Source: JBLHGU01 sp047615875
GTDB lineage: Bacteria > Pseudomonadota > Gammaproteobacteria > Arenicellales > CAJQKF01
Assembly (NCBI GenBank): GCA_047615875.1
Contig: JBLHGU010000019.1
Location: 1-47,542, forward strand
DNA length: 47,542 nucleotides
Direction of reading: 5' to 3'
Every line of letters begins with the position of its first letter. Position 1 is the first letter of the stretch. The notes beneath the pieces are model-generated. The model was not told where the DNA came from, searched no databases, and worked only from the letters and a program-made list of their open reading frames with translations. Positions 33,386 to 41,004 of the stretch are shown here, one piece after another. The position numbers and the translations under genes were made by a program.

Positions 33386-33927
33386 TCTATAAACAGTTTC
33401 TCACGATAGAACTCCAGCTCTGCTATAGACTCACGAATATCGCTCAAGGCTTCGTGAGTCGATGCTTTGACGAAGCCGCGCGACATACCGGGATACCAGT
33501 AATCAGCCAACTCCTTAAGTACGGTTACATCCAGATTGCGATAATGCATATAGGCTTCCAGCTTCGGCATGTATCGGGCCAGAAACCTTCTGTCCTGACA
33601 AATCGTATTACCACAAAGCGGTGAGGTTTTTTTCTTCACGTAACGACGCAGAAAATCCAGCGTTTTCTTCTCAGCTTCCTGAGCTGAAATTGTAGACTCC
33701 TTAACCCGTTTCACCAGACCTGTTTCGTTATGGGTTCGAGTGTTCCATTCATCCATACCATCGAGAACTTCATCGCTTTGATGTATAGCCATTACTGGGC
33801 CTTCATCGAGAATATTGAGATTCAGATCTGTAACAATTGTGGCAATCTCTATTATGAGATCAGTGTCAGGATAAAGACCGGTCATTTCCAGATCAATCCA
33901 GATCAGTCTGCTAGTGCTAAGAGGCAT
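33364..33927 (-). CDS. orn: Oligoribonuclease
   Basis: A DEDD 3'-5' exoribonuclease that degrades two- to five-base RNAs, including pGpG from cyclic di-GMP. ATG 33927 gives MPLSTSRLIWIDLEMTGLYP and 187 residues, close to the usual 180. A TTG 39 bases further up would add 13 residues. The DEDDh residues lie in WIDLEMTGL (Asp, Glu), LCGNTICQDRRFL (Asp) and STHEALSDIRESI (His, Asp). The gene converges on queG with a 22-base overlap. Confidence 0.95.
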   Translation of the reverse strand: MPLSTSRLIWIDLEMTGLYPDTDLIIEIATIVTDLNLNILDEGPVMAIHQSDEVLDGMDEWNTRTHNETGLVKRVKESTISAQEAEKKTLDFLRRYVKKKTSPLCGNTICQDRRFLARYMPKLEAYMHYRNLDVTVLKELADYWYPGMSRGFVKASTHEALSDIRESIAELEFYREKLFIDQPLIPS

Positions 33928-33968
33928 TAGATTGGTGTTACCATTAAGTTCGGTTATCCCTAACAAGA

Positions 33969-34160
33969 GTGAGTCTTGAATTATATTCCATTAATTCAGC
34001 GACTGATTATAGCAAGTGTCGCCCTGATCGCATCTGGCACCTCAGCAGCACTGTGCTGGGTATTTTGCAGGCAACGCGGTGGCGCGATTTGGCAATGTAT
34101 CATCGTCACCCCGGTATTGCGAATAGCATCGAGCAATTTTTAAGTCAGATCGAGCAATAG
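33969..34160 (+). CDS. Short unrecognised frame, possibly a small protein or remnant
   Basis: A 63-residue frame starts with GTG and ends LAMYHRHPGIANSIEQFLSQ-IEQ. The sequence LSSTVLGILQATRWRDLAMY looks protein-like, but there is no clear ribosome site and no family that I recognise. It lies in the 319-base gap between orn and the CmoA-like gene, which otherwise holds only promoter-like sequence. Confidence 0.25.
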   Translation: MSLELYSINSATDYSKCRPDRIWHLSSTVLGILQATRWRDLAMYHRHPGIANSIEQFLSQIEQ

Positions 34161-34183
34161 GCTTTCTGCGGGATAAACAACCG

Positions 34184-34189
34184 TATAAT
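34184..34189 (+). promoter_or_regulatory. Perfect -10 box upstream of the CmoA-like gene
   Basis: TATAAT lies 58 bases before ATG 34247. The -35 region at 17 bases (GCTTTC) is poor, so an activator may be needed or the site may be chance. Confidence 0.35.
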
Positions 34190-34246
34190 TGCAGGAGATT
34201 CTATCAAGTTTAAAACTGCAGACCTGATTTGAAATTTTATCCATAA

Positions 34247-34969
34247 ATGAGACTCCACCACATGAGCGAAAAACCGGTCATTCTAGCTGAACCATGTAAT
34301 TGGTCATTCGACAATGTTGCGGAAGATTTTGAATCCCATATTCAACAATCTGTACCCAATTATCACGCCGGACACGAACTAATTTGTCGTTTCTCAGATT
34401 TCATGCTACGCGACGATTCCCTGGTGTATGACATTGGTTGCTCGACCGGAACATTAGCAAAAAAATTTCTAAACTGGAACCAACAACGATCGAATCTGCA
34501 ATACGTCGGCATAGATGCGTCTGTTAATCAAATTGAAGTTGCCAATCGAGAAAATATTAGTGATCCTCGATTTAAAACTTATTGTGACGATGTGGTTAAT
34601 CACCCATTTGAACCCTGCACTGTTGCAGTAAGCTACTACACATTACAGTTTGTTCGTCCTGCTTATCGTCAGGCACTCATTGACCAGATTTACGCTTCTT
34701 TGGAATGGGGTGGCGCATTATTCCTGTTCGAGAAAGTTCGTGGGCCCGATGCTCGCTTCCAGGATTATGCTTCGCAAATTTACCAGGATATAAAGCACAG
34801 CTCAGGTTTCAGTGAGGTAGAAATACTCAACAAATCAAAGAGCCTGAAAGGTGTACTCGAACCATTTTCAACGGCGGGCAATATGGGTCTGTTAGGGCGA
34901 GCTGGATTTGTAGACATAATGAGTGTTTACAAGTGGGTTTGTTTTGAAGGCTGGTTAGCAATCAAATAA
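34247..34969 (+). CDS. CmoA-like SAM-binding methyltransferase-fold protein
   Basis: A 240-residue class I methyltransferase-fold protein most like CmoA (carboxy-SAM synthase): WSFDNVAEDFESHIQQSVPNY, VYDIGCSTGTLAKKFL (SAM site), YVGIDASVNQIEVA, YTLQFVRPAYRQALIDQIYA, LEWGGALFLFEKV and a C-terminal SSGFSEVEI...GRAGFVDI. CmoA makes carboxy-SAM for cmo5U34 modification of tRNA with CmoB. Compared from memory with E. coli CmoA, the arginine reported to bind the carboxylate (Arg199, in a KRSML context) aligns here with the Ser of NKSKSL. cmoB is not adjacent. It may therefore be a divergent CmoA or an ordinary SAM methyltransferase. ATG 34262 is an alternative start. Confidence 0.75.
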   Translation: MRLHHMSEKPVILAEPCNWSFDNVAEDFESHIQQSVPNYHAGHELICRFSDFMLRDDSLVYDIGCSTGTLAKKFLNWNQQRSNLQYVGIDASVNQIEVANRENISDPRFKTYCDDVVNHPFEPCTVAVSYYTLQFVRPAYRQALIDQIYASLEWGGALFLFEKVRGPDARFQDYASQIYQDIKHSSGFSEVEILNKSKSLKGVLEPFSTAGNMGLLGRAGFVDIMSVYKWVCFEGWLAIK

Positions 34970-35043
34970 ACTCATAATCAGTTAGTGACTTTTTTAACAC
35001 TGCTGCCAGGGCAGCTTCTCGAATCGCCAGACAGTAGTAGTAC

Positions 35044-35065
35044 CTCGATGATGATCATCATCGAG
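35044..35065. repeat. 22-base perfect palindrome between the CmoA-like gene and livF
   Basis: CTCGATGATGA followed by its exact reverse complement. It sits 75 bases after the CmoA-like stop and 137 bases after the livF end, in a gap between convergent genes. A GCTGC/GCAGC hairpin is nearby (35002-35015). It may be a bidirectional transcription stop or a protein-binding site, but T-runs are lacking. Confidence 0.45.
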
Positions 35066-35201
35066 TGGTCCTTCAAAGCCTCATTCAAGGTGAAATACCT
35101 TCAGGATCTAGCTTGATTGTTTTTCTTCAGAGGACTTGGGATGTTCCATGTAAACCTACCAGTTAGACGCAAAGCGAGGTTAAGCCCATCACTATCAATA
35201 A

Positions 35202-35897
35202 TTAAACGCCGAGATGCTTTTCGAGTTCCTGACGATTTTCAGATAATTTGTGGCTGTCACCATGCCAGACTATTCGGCCTTTTTCTATAATGTAATGACG
35301 ATCAGCTATTTTCAGCAAATCATTCAAGTTTTTATCAATCACTAAAATCGATTGACCCGCTTCTTTGAGGCGATAAAGACATTGCCATATTTTTTCTCGG
35401 ATAAGTGGTGCTAATCCTTCAGTTGCCTCATCTAGAATCAATAACTTGGGATTAGTCATTAATGCACGGCCAATGGCGAGCATTTGTTGTTCGCCGCCCG
35501 ATAGCAGATTGCCCATAATAGATAAACGATTAGTCAATTCTGGAAACATATCTAATACCGATTCAAGATCCCAGATTGTGTTTTCTCTCAAAGAACGAGT
35601 CGCAATCAGGTTTTCCCGGACACTTAAGTTTGGGAATATTTGCCGCCCTTCTGGGACAAGACCCAACCCCAAACGAGCTATTTGATGTGATTTAAGCTTA
35701 TGAATAGGCTTATTCTCGAATCTTATCGAGCCTGCGACCGGCGAGACAATTCCCATGATCGAGCTGATTGTGGTGGTCTTACCCATACCATTTCGACCCA
35801 GAAGACTGACAACTTCAGAATCGCCAACAGATAAATCTACACCAAATAAAACCTGGCTCTCACCATAACAAGCCGTCAGGCCAGACAGCTCAAGCAT
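35202..35897 (-). CDS. livF: LIV-type ABC transporter ATPase, LivF-like
   Basis: Second ATPase subunit of a branched-chain-amino-acid-type (HAAT) importer. ATG 35897 gives MLELSGLTACYGESQVLFGV and 231 residues, the LivF size; its ATG overlaps the livG stop, and a longer frame from 35981 is rejected. Motifs: Walker A GRNGMGKTTT, Q-loop region, signature LSGGEQQMLAIGRAL, Walker B LLILDEATEGLAP and the switch region. It is the last gene of the importer operon. Confidence 0.93.
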   Translation of the reverse strand: MLELSGLTACYGESQVLFGVDLSVGDSEVVSLLGRNGMGKTTTISSIMGIVSPVAGSIRFENKPIHKLKSHQIARLGLGLVPEGRQIFPNLSVRENLIATRSLRENTIWDLESVLDMFPELTNRLSIMGNLLSGGEQQMLAIGRALMTNPKLLILDEATEGLAPLIREKIWQCLYRLKEAGQSILVIDKNLNDLLKIADRHYIIEKGRIVWHGDSHKLSENRQELEKHLGV

Positions 35898-36636
35898 GAT
35901 CCGATTCCCCCAGATAAGCTGCTCGAACATGGGCATTTGAACGAATAGCATCTGGCGTGTCGCTAGCAATAATGGCCCCATTCACCAGCACAGAAATGCG
36001 ATCTGCCAAAGCGAAGACGACATCCATATCATGTTCGATCAATAATATCCCGGGCCCACCCTTAATAGTGCGAAATATATCTAGCATTCGAACACTCTCT
36101 TCGGTGCCCATACCAGCCATGGGTTCATCCAACAATAATAGTTTGGGTCTGGTGGCCATGGCCATGGCAACTTCTAGTTGCCGATGTTCGCCATGCGACA
36201 AACCAGTTGCAGATCGATCAGCAGCGTCGACAAGGCCAACTCGTTGGAGCATTTCAAGAGCCGGCGCGGTAATCTCTGCTGCCTTATGAACCGGTGCCCA
36301 AAAATGATACGAGTGCCCACATTGAGCTTGCACTGCTAGCATGACATTCTCTTTCACTGTCAGATTACTAATAATGCTGGTAATTTGAAATGACCGGGCC
36401 ATGCCAAGTTGTGCTCGTTTGTGACTAGCGTATTTAGATATGTCCTCGCCCTCCAAACAAACTTTTCCACTATCTGGTTTTAGATCGCCAATCAGCTGAG
36501 ATACCAAAGTGGTCTTTCCGGCGCCATTAGGGCCAATAACAGCATGGGTTTCACCCTTGCTTACATTTAGGGTTACGTTATTCGTCGCAACGATGCCACC
36601 GAAGGATTTATGCAGATTTTCTACCGACAATAACAT
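35890..36636 (-). CDS. livG: LIV-type ABC transporter ATPase, LivG-like
   Basis: First ATPase subunit of the importer, 248 residues. Motifs: Walker A GPNGAGKTTLVSQL, the LivG-typical GMARSFQITSIISNLTVKEN, signature GLSHGEHRQLEVAMAMA, Walker B LLLLDEPMAGMG and the H-loop LLIEHDMDVVFALADRISVL. Its start overlaps the livM stop by one base. The stretch VGLVDAADRSATGLSHGEHR places the signature in the usual context. Confidence 0.94.
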   Translation of the reverse strand: MLLSVENLHKSFGGIVATNNVTLNVSKGETHAVIGPNGAGKTTLVSQLIGDLKPDSGKVCLEGEDISKYASHKRAQLGMARSFQITSIISNLTVKENVMLAVQAQCGHSYHFWAPVHKAAEITAPALEMLQRVGLVDAADRSATGLSHGEHRQLEVAMAMATRPKLLLLDEPMAGMGTEESVRMLDIFRTIKGGPGILLIEHDMDVVFALADRISVLVNGAIIASDTPDAIRSNAHVRAAYLGESDHA

Positions 36637-37592
36637 CAGTTCTTCCTGTCAAATTTAGCAATCAACCCGGATAAACCTCCTTTGCCAAACAGAACCACAA
36701 GAATAAGGAAAATTCCAAATAGTAGCTGCCAATAAACCGTAATGCCGGATAACCATTCTTCAATAGCTATAAAAGCTACTGTTCCCAATACGGGTCCGAA
36801 TAAACTACCCGCACCACCCAACACAACGATAAAGATTAATTCTCCTGAACGCGTCCAGTCCATCATTTCAGGACTGATAAAACTGGTGAAGTTGCCTAAC
36901 AACCAACCCGCAACCCCACAGATTACACCGGCAATAACATAAGCCAACAATCGATACTGAAATGTTGCATAGCCCATGGACTGCATTCTGGAATCGTTGC
37001 CAGCAGCACCTCTGACGACCATGCCAAAACGAGAATTCATTAGCCTGGAGACCAGATACAAAAATGCCGCCAGAAATAACAGGCAAAGATAATAAAGTTG
37101 TACGTTATTTTCCAGATCGATTGGTCGCCCAATTTCACTACGTACATCAATCACCAGACCGTCATCACCGCCATATTCTTCAATGCTCACCATGGCAAAA
37201 AAGACCATCTGAGAAAATGCCAGGGTTATCATAATGAAATAAACACCACTGGTTCTTAAACAGACAAAGCCGGTGACCAAGGCAAACAATGCACTCACAC
37301 CTATTGCAGTGAGAAGCTGAGTAGCTATTCCATATTCTTCGTAATACGCAGGAATACCAATGCAGTATGCGCCTATCCCAAGATACGCAGCGTGACCAAA
37401 GCTGATCATGCCTCCATAGCCAAGAATAAGATTAAGGCTAACCGCCGCTATGGACAAAATAACCACTCGCGTTAGCAGATCAAGATAAAAAGGTTCGTCC
37501 AGATAATGAATAAGAATTGGGGCTAAGCCAAATCCAACCATAAACAAGAGCATGACCTTATTATTTAGACTGAGACTGGAAAGTCGCTTCAC
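36636..37592 (-). CDS. livM: LIV-type ABC transporter permease, LivM-like
   Basis: Integral membrane subunit, 318 residues, with about eight to ten hydrophobic helices and the family signature YGGMISFGHAAYLGIGAY after LNLILGYG. The segments FVCLRTSGVYFIMITLAFSQ and GGAGSLFGPVLGTVAFIAIE are characteristic of LivM. One base separates it from livH, so the operon is tightly packed. Confidence 0.93.
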   Translation of the reverse strand: MKRLSSLSLNNKVMLLFMVGFGLAPILIHYLDEPFYLDLLTRVVILSIAAVSLNLILGYGGMISFGHAAYLGIGAYCIGIPAYYEEYGIATQLLTAIGVSALFALVTGFVCLRTSGVYFIMITLAFSQMVFFAMVSIEEYGGDDGLVIDVRSEIGRPIDLENNVQLYYLCLLFLAAFLYLVSRLMNSRFGMVVRGAAGNDSRMQSMGYATFQYRLLAYVIAGVICGVAGWLLGNFTSFISPEMMDWTRSGELIFIVVLGGAGSLFGPVLGTVAFIAIEEWLSGITVYWQLLFGIFLILVVLFGKGGLSGLIAKFDRKN

Positions 37593-38516
37593 CTATCGCA
37601 CCTTGGGTGGAAACAAGCCCTGTGGACGAAAATAAAGAATAGCCGCCATTAAGACATATACCAACATCGCAGATAAGGCTGGGGCTGAGGTTTCCGCTGC
37701 TTGATTAGAGACAAACAGTTTCATTAAGTCATCCAGGAAGGAACGTCCCATGGTATCGATCAGGCCAACGATTAAAGCAGCTATAAATGCGCCACGTATT
37801 GAGCCAATACCGCCGATAATGATAACCACAAAAGCAACCAGTAGTATATCGCTGCCCATACCTATACTAGCCTCAGTGATGGGAGCGATCATCATTCCGG
37901 CTAGTCCCGCCAGCATCGCGCCACTGGCAAAAACAAAACGAAACAGGTTATCAATATTTACACCAAGGGCAGCAACCATAGTTCGATTTGAGGCCCCTGC
38001 TCGTACTAACATACCCACTCTTGTTCGCTGGATAATAAAGTAGAGGACAGCAGCTACCAGTAATCCTACGGCAATAATTAATAAACGATAAATTGGAAAT
38101 TCGGTAATACCAAATATTTCCACACGACCATTTAAAACAGGCGGTAAGGCAAAAGTTAAACCCGCCGGTCCCCAAATAAGTTGAACCAGAGTATCAAAAA
38201 CAAGTATTAATCCAAAAGTTGCCAACACCTGATCAAGATGATCACGGTGATAAAGAAATCGAATTACCAATAATTCAACCAAGAATCCTACAGCAAAGGT
38301 TGCCGGCAAAGCGATTAATAAAGCTAATACAAACGAATCGAGCCACAACGCAACGCTGGCACAGAAAAATGCACCGACCATATACAGAGCACCATGGGCC
38401 AGATTCACAAAGTCCATAATACCGAACACCAATGTCAGGCCTGCGGCAACCAAAAATAATAGTACCCCTAACTGAACACCATTCAGCAACTGGGTAAATA
38501 CCAGAGCGGCATCCAT
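37593..38516 (-). CDS. livH: LIV-type ABC transporter permease, LivH-like
   Basis: The other membrane subunit, 307 residues. It starts with LNGVQLGVLLFLVAAGLTLV, then FGIMDFVNLAHGALYMVGAF, the LivH signature, and near the C-terminus GGIGSIRGAFIAALIVGLID. Several hydrophobic helices are evident. It is preceded by the binding-protein gene and a 32-base palindromic stem at 38558. Confidence 0.93.
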   Translation of the reverse strand: MDAALVFTQLLNGVQLGVLLFLVAAGLTLVFGIMDFVNLAHGALYMVGAFFCASVALWLDSFVLALLIALPATFAVGFLVELLVIRFLYHRDHLDQVLATFGLILVFDTLVQLIWGPAGLTFALPPVLNGRVEIFGITEFPIYRLLIIAVGLLVAAVLYFIIQRTRVGMLVRAGASNRTMVAALGVNIDNLFRFVFASGAMLAGLAGMMIAPITEASIGMGSDILLVAFVVIIIGGIGSIRGAFIAALIVGLIDTMGRSFLDDLMKLFVSNQAAETSAPALSAMLVYVLMAAILYFRPQGLFPPKVR

Positions 38517-38557
38517 CTTTACATTTTCAAATGATAGTTATTTTGTTAAAGCTAAAA

Positions 38558-38589
38558 CTATAAAGGGGGGCTTAAGCCCCCCTTTATAG
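38558..38589 (-). terminator. Perfect 32-base palindrome between the binding-protein gene and livH
   Basis: CTATAAAGGGGGGCTT joins its exact reverse complement, giving a 16-bp stem (or about 14 bp with a small loop), 15 bases after the binding-protein stop in the direction of transcription. It is followed by GTTTTAGC rather than a long T-run. Such intra-operon stems usually partly terminate or stabilise the upstream message, giving excess binding protein. Confidence 0.7.
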
Positions 38590-38604
38590 GAGCAATAGAA
38601 GTTT

Positions 38605-39789
38605 CTACAAATTACACTCGGACACATACGTGTCCTGATGATTTTCGTAAACTGTATCAATAATTTTAGTAGTCCAGTTACCATCTGCATCCGCTACTGC
38701 TTCACGCAAATAGAAGTTTTGTATCGGGAAGTGATTTTTGCCGTAAGTAAACTTGCCGCGTACTGATGGGAAATCTGCTTTTTCCATGGCGGCGCGCATG
38801 CCATCCATATTAGATAGGTCGCCATTGACAGCTTCTACGGCACTCTTGATAAGAAACACGGTGTCATAGGATTGCGCAGCATAGAATGATGGGTAGGAGC
38901 CATATTTCGCCTTAAAGTCAGCAACAAACTTGGCATTCTGCGCATTATCCAGATCCGGTGACCAAAACTGAGTGGCCAATGAACCGAGTACACCTTCAAG
39001 TTTTCCTGCTTGTAATTTGGGTAAACTTAAAGCATCTACAGTAAAAACGGTGTGCAATGGTACAGTTTCTGATAATCCTGATTGTTGATATTGCTTGATA
39101 AAAGCACCACCAGCCTTGCCGGGATAAAACACAAATAAGGCATCCGCACCAGAAGACTTAACCTTTGCTAATTCTGCCGAGAAATCCAGTTGAGCATCTT
39201 TACCCCATTTGGTTAGATCCTTACCGACAATTTCACCACCAAAAGTTCGCTCAACACCAGTCGCCATATTTTTGCCGGCGGCATAATTTGGCGCCATTAT
39301 ATAGAGTTTTTTAACACCCTTATTTTTCAGAACTTCGCCCATAGCCATAGGCGTCTGGTCATTTTGCCAGGAAGTAGAGAAGAAGTTTTTGTGACACAAC
39401 TTACCGGCAATCTGGCTAGGACCTGCATTGGAACTAATCAGAAATTTGCCCGCATCAAGAACTGATTTACGCGAGGCAAGCAACACGTGGGACCAAATAA
39501 AACCTGCTACAAAATCAACCTTGTCTGATTTAATCAGCTTATCAGTTTTCTGTTTGCCAATTTCTGGCTTAAAACCATCATCTTCAAAAATCATATCTAC
39601 GTCCAGCCCACCCATCTTGCCACCAATATGTTCCATGGCGAGATCCACGGCATTCTTCATATCGTTACCAATAACTGCGGCGCCGGTGGTCAGTGTAGTG
39701 ACGAAACCGATTTTTACTTTATCTGCGGCCATAGCGGGGCTGGAAATCAGACCGCATAGAGCTACTGCAACTAAGCTTTTTCTAAGCAT
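38605..39789 (-). CDS. Periplasmic binding protein of the LIV-type ABC importer
   Basis: A 394-residue substrate-binding protein of the branched-chain amino acid type (Peripla_BP_6). Residues 1-21 form the signal peptide (LRKSLVAVALCGLISSPAMA). The mature part begins KVKIGFVTTLTTGAAVIGND, then FEDDGFKPEIGKQKTDKLI and VDFVAGFIWSHVLLASRKSV, typical two-lobed fold. It is preceded by an excellent AGGAGG ribosome site at 6-7 bases and a promoter at 39869-39898. Ligand is not determined; such proteins also bind aromatic acids, amides or urea, and the adjacent aryl-CoA-type thioesterase makes an aromatic acid possible. Confidence 0.9.
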   Translation of the reverse strand: MLRKSLVAVALCGLISSPAMAADKVKIGFVTTLTTGAAVIGNDMKNAVDLAMEHIGGKMGGLDVDMIFEDDGFKPEIGKQKTDKLIKSDKVDFVAGFIWSHVLLASRKSVLDAGKFLISSNAGPSQIAGKLCHKNFFSTSWQNDQTPMAMGEVLKNKGVKKLYIMAPNYAAGKNMATGVERTFGGEIVGKDLTKWGKDAQLDFSAELAKVKSSGADALFVFYPGKAGGAFIKQYQQSGLSETVPLHTVFTVDALSLPKLQAGKLEGVLGSLATQFWSPDLDNAQNAKFVADFKAKYGSYPSFYAAQSYDTVFLIKSAVEAVNGDLSNMDGMRAAMEKADFPSVRGKFTYGKNHFPIQNFYLREAVADADGNWTTKIIDTVYENHQDTYVSECNL

Positions 39790-39868
39790 TACTATCCTCC
39801 TATTGGATATTAAAATTTAATTATAGAAACAGACGAGCTTATACCCGCTGAAAACCTTGTCCCTCTGA

Positions 39869-39898
39869 TTTATAACAGTTTACCGCTGCCTAAGGCAA
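39869..39898 (-). promoter_or_regulatory. Promoter and operator-like repeat of the ABC importer
   Basis: On the minus strand TTGCCT and TATAAA are separated by 18 bases. The -35 box is part of an inverted repeat: TAAGGCAA (39891-39898) and TTGCCTTA (39920-39927), 21 bases apart. A dimeric regulator bound here would cover the -35. Confidence 0.45.
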
Positions 39899-40029
39899 AC
39901 ATCCAGCCTGAAAGAAACATTGCCTTATCAGCCTGTGCGGAATCTAGAAAAAATGGCTAATATGAAACTAGAAAACACAAAGCTTATTTTTCTGATCAAA
40001 TTTTAGTCGTGAAAGCACTAGAAAACCTT

Positions 40030-40470
40030 TCAATCCTGAACGCTAAATGCCTGAACAATTTCATCCGGGATTAACATTGCAAATAAGCTACCATCTTTCG
40101 GTCTTTTTGCACCCATTATTCTCTTCTCGGCGCCTGTGACGACAAGCAAGTTTTCTCTGCAGAAATGATGTTCTATCTTCAAACTCTTGCGCCCACCCGA
40201 TTCCAGCCGGGAGTAAATAGTTAACTCATCCCCCACCCGGCTCGGTGCAAGAAAAGTAGCATCTGCTTTGATTAGAGGAAAACCTAAGGAGCCAAATTGT
40301 TCACGCATTTCACCAAAAGAATAGCCCTTGTTTGCAAATAGATGATGGGTCGCGTTATCCATCCAGCGATAGTAGTTCGGATAGTAGACGATGTCCGCAG
40401 GGTCACAGTCACCCCATTGAATAATCAACTTGTAAGTTGAGTGCCATTTTTGATAATCCTGATTCAACAT
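40030..40470 (-). CDS. 4-hydroxybenzoyl-CoA-thioesterase-like hotdog protein
   Basis: A 146-residue single hotdog-domain thioesterase. The N-terminal catalytic loop QWGDCDPADIVYYPNYYRWMDNATHHLF matches the Pseudomonas 4-hydroxybenzoyl-CoA thioesterase type, including the Asp of GDCDPA (motif part). It would hydrolyse an acyl- or aryl-CoA in the cytoplasm. It lies 240 bases upstream of the importer on the same strand and could belong to the same catabolic or detoxifying function; alternatively it is a YbgC-type general thioesterase. It follows dtd with an 11-base gap. Confidence 0.85.
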   Translation of the reverse strand: MLNQDYQKWHSTYKLIIQWGDCDPADIVYYPNYYRWMDNATHHLFANKGYSFGEMREQFGSLGFPLIKADATFLAPSRVGDELTIYSRLESGGRKSLKIEHHFCRENLLVVTGAEKRIMGAKRPKDGSLFAMLIPDEIVQAFSVQD

Positions 40471-40481
40471 ATTCTAGCCAC

Positions 40482-40922
40482 CTAAAATTCAAGGTTCAGT
40501 GTAAAAGGTCCATTGTTAACCAAATGCACTTGCATATTGGCGCCAAATTTCCCGATTGAAACGCGATTTTGGGCGAATCTTTCAAACGCTGTTACAAATT
40601 GCAGAAAATTTTCTCTGGCCTTACACGGTTCCATAGCTTCGCCAAAATCTGGCCGACGACCACGCCGGGTAGATGCACACAAAGTAAATTGGGGAACTAA
40701 CAAAAATTCTGCTTCAACTTCCATACATGAATATTGCAAACGACCCGCTTCATCAGAAAAAATTCTGAGATTGCCAATCTTTTCCACGACAGAGTTGAAA
40801 TCGATCAAGTTATCATTCTTACAAAATCCGACCAATAGCACTACTCCACTACCGATCTCGCCAATTTTTTCGCCATCTACCTCGACTCGGGCAGATGTTG
40901 TTCTTTGTAACAGGACCTTCAT
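40482..40922 (-). CDS. dtd: D-aminoacyl-tRNA deacylase
   Basis: Removes D-amino acids from mischarged tRNA. ATG 40922 (MKVLLQRTTSARVEVDGEKI) gives 146 residues, the normal size; a longer frame from 40949 adds nine unlikely residues. Motifs: VVLLVGFCKNDN, LLVPQFTLCASTRRGRRPDF (the SQxT-type active site is here PQFTL) and HLVNNGPFTLNLEF (the GP motif NxGPVT is here NNGPFT). The gene lies downstream of the pnp terminator. Confidence 0.94.
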   Translation of the reverse strand: MKVLLQRTTSARVEVDGEKIGEIGSGVVLLVGFCKNDNLIDFNSVVEKIGNLRIFSDEAGRLQYSCMEVEAEFLLVPQFTLCASTRRGRRPDFGEAMEPCKARENFLQFVTAFERFAQNRVSIGKFGANMQVHLVNNGPFTLNLEF

Positions 40923-40947
40923 AGCTTTATAATTTAAATAGGCCAAC

Positions 40948-40973
40948 AAAAAGTGGGGCCAAAGGCCCCACTT
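40948..40973 (-). terminator. Rho-independent terminator of pnp
   Basis: Arms AAGTGGGGCC and GGCCCCACTT pair perfectly (10 bp) around an AAA/TTT loop, and on the minus strand the stem is followed by TTTTTG. It lies 32 bases after the pnp stop and 26 bases before dtd. Confidence 0.8.
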
Positions 40974-41004
40974 AACAGCAATTCAAAATTGTGACTAAGC
41001 AAAA

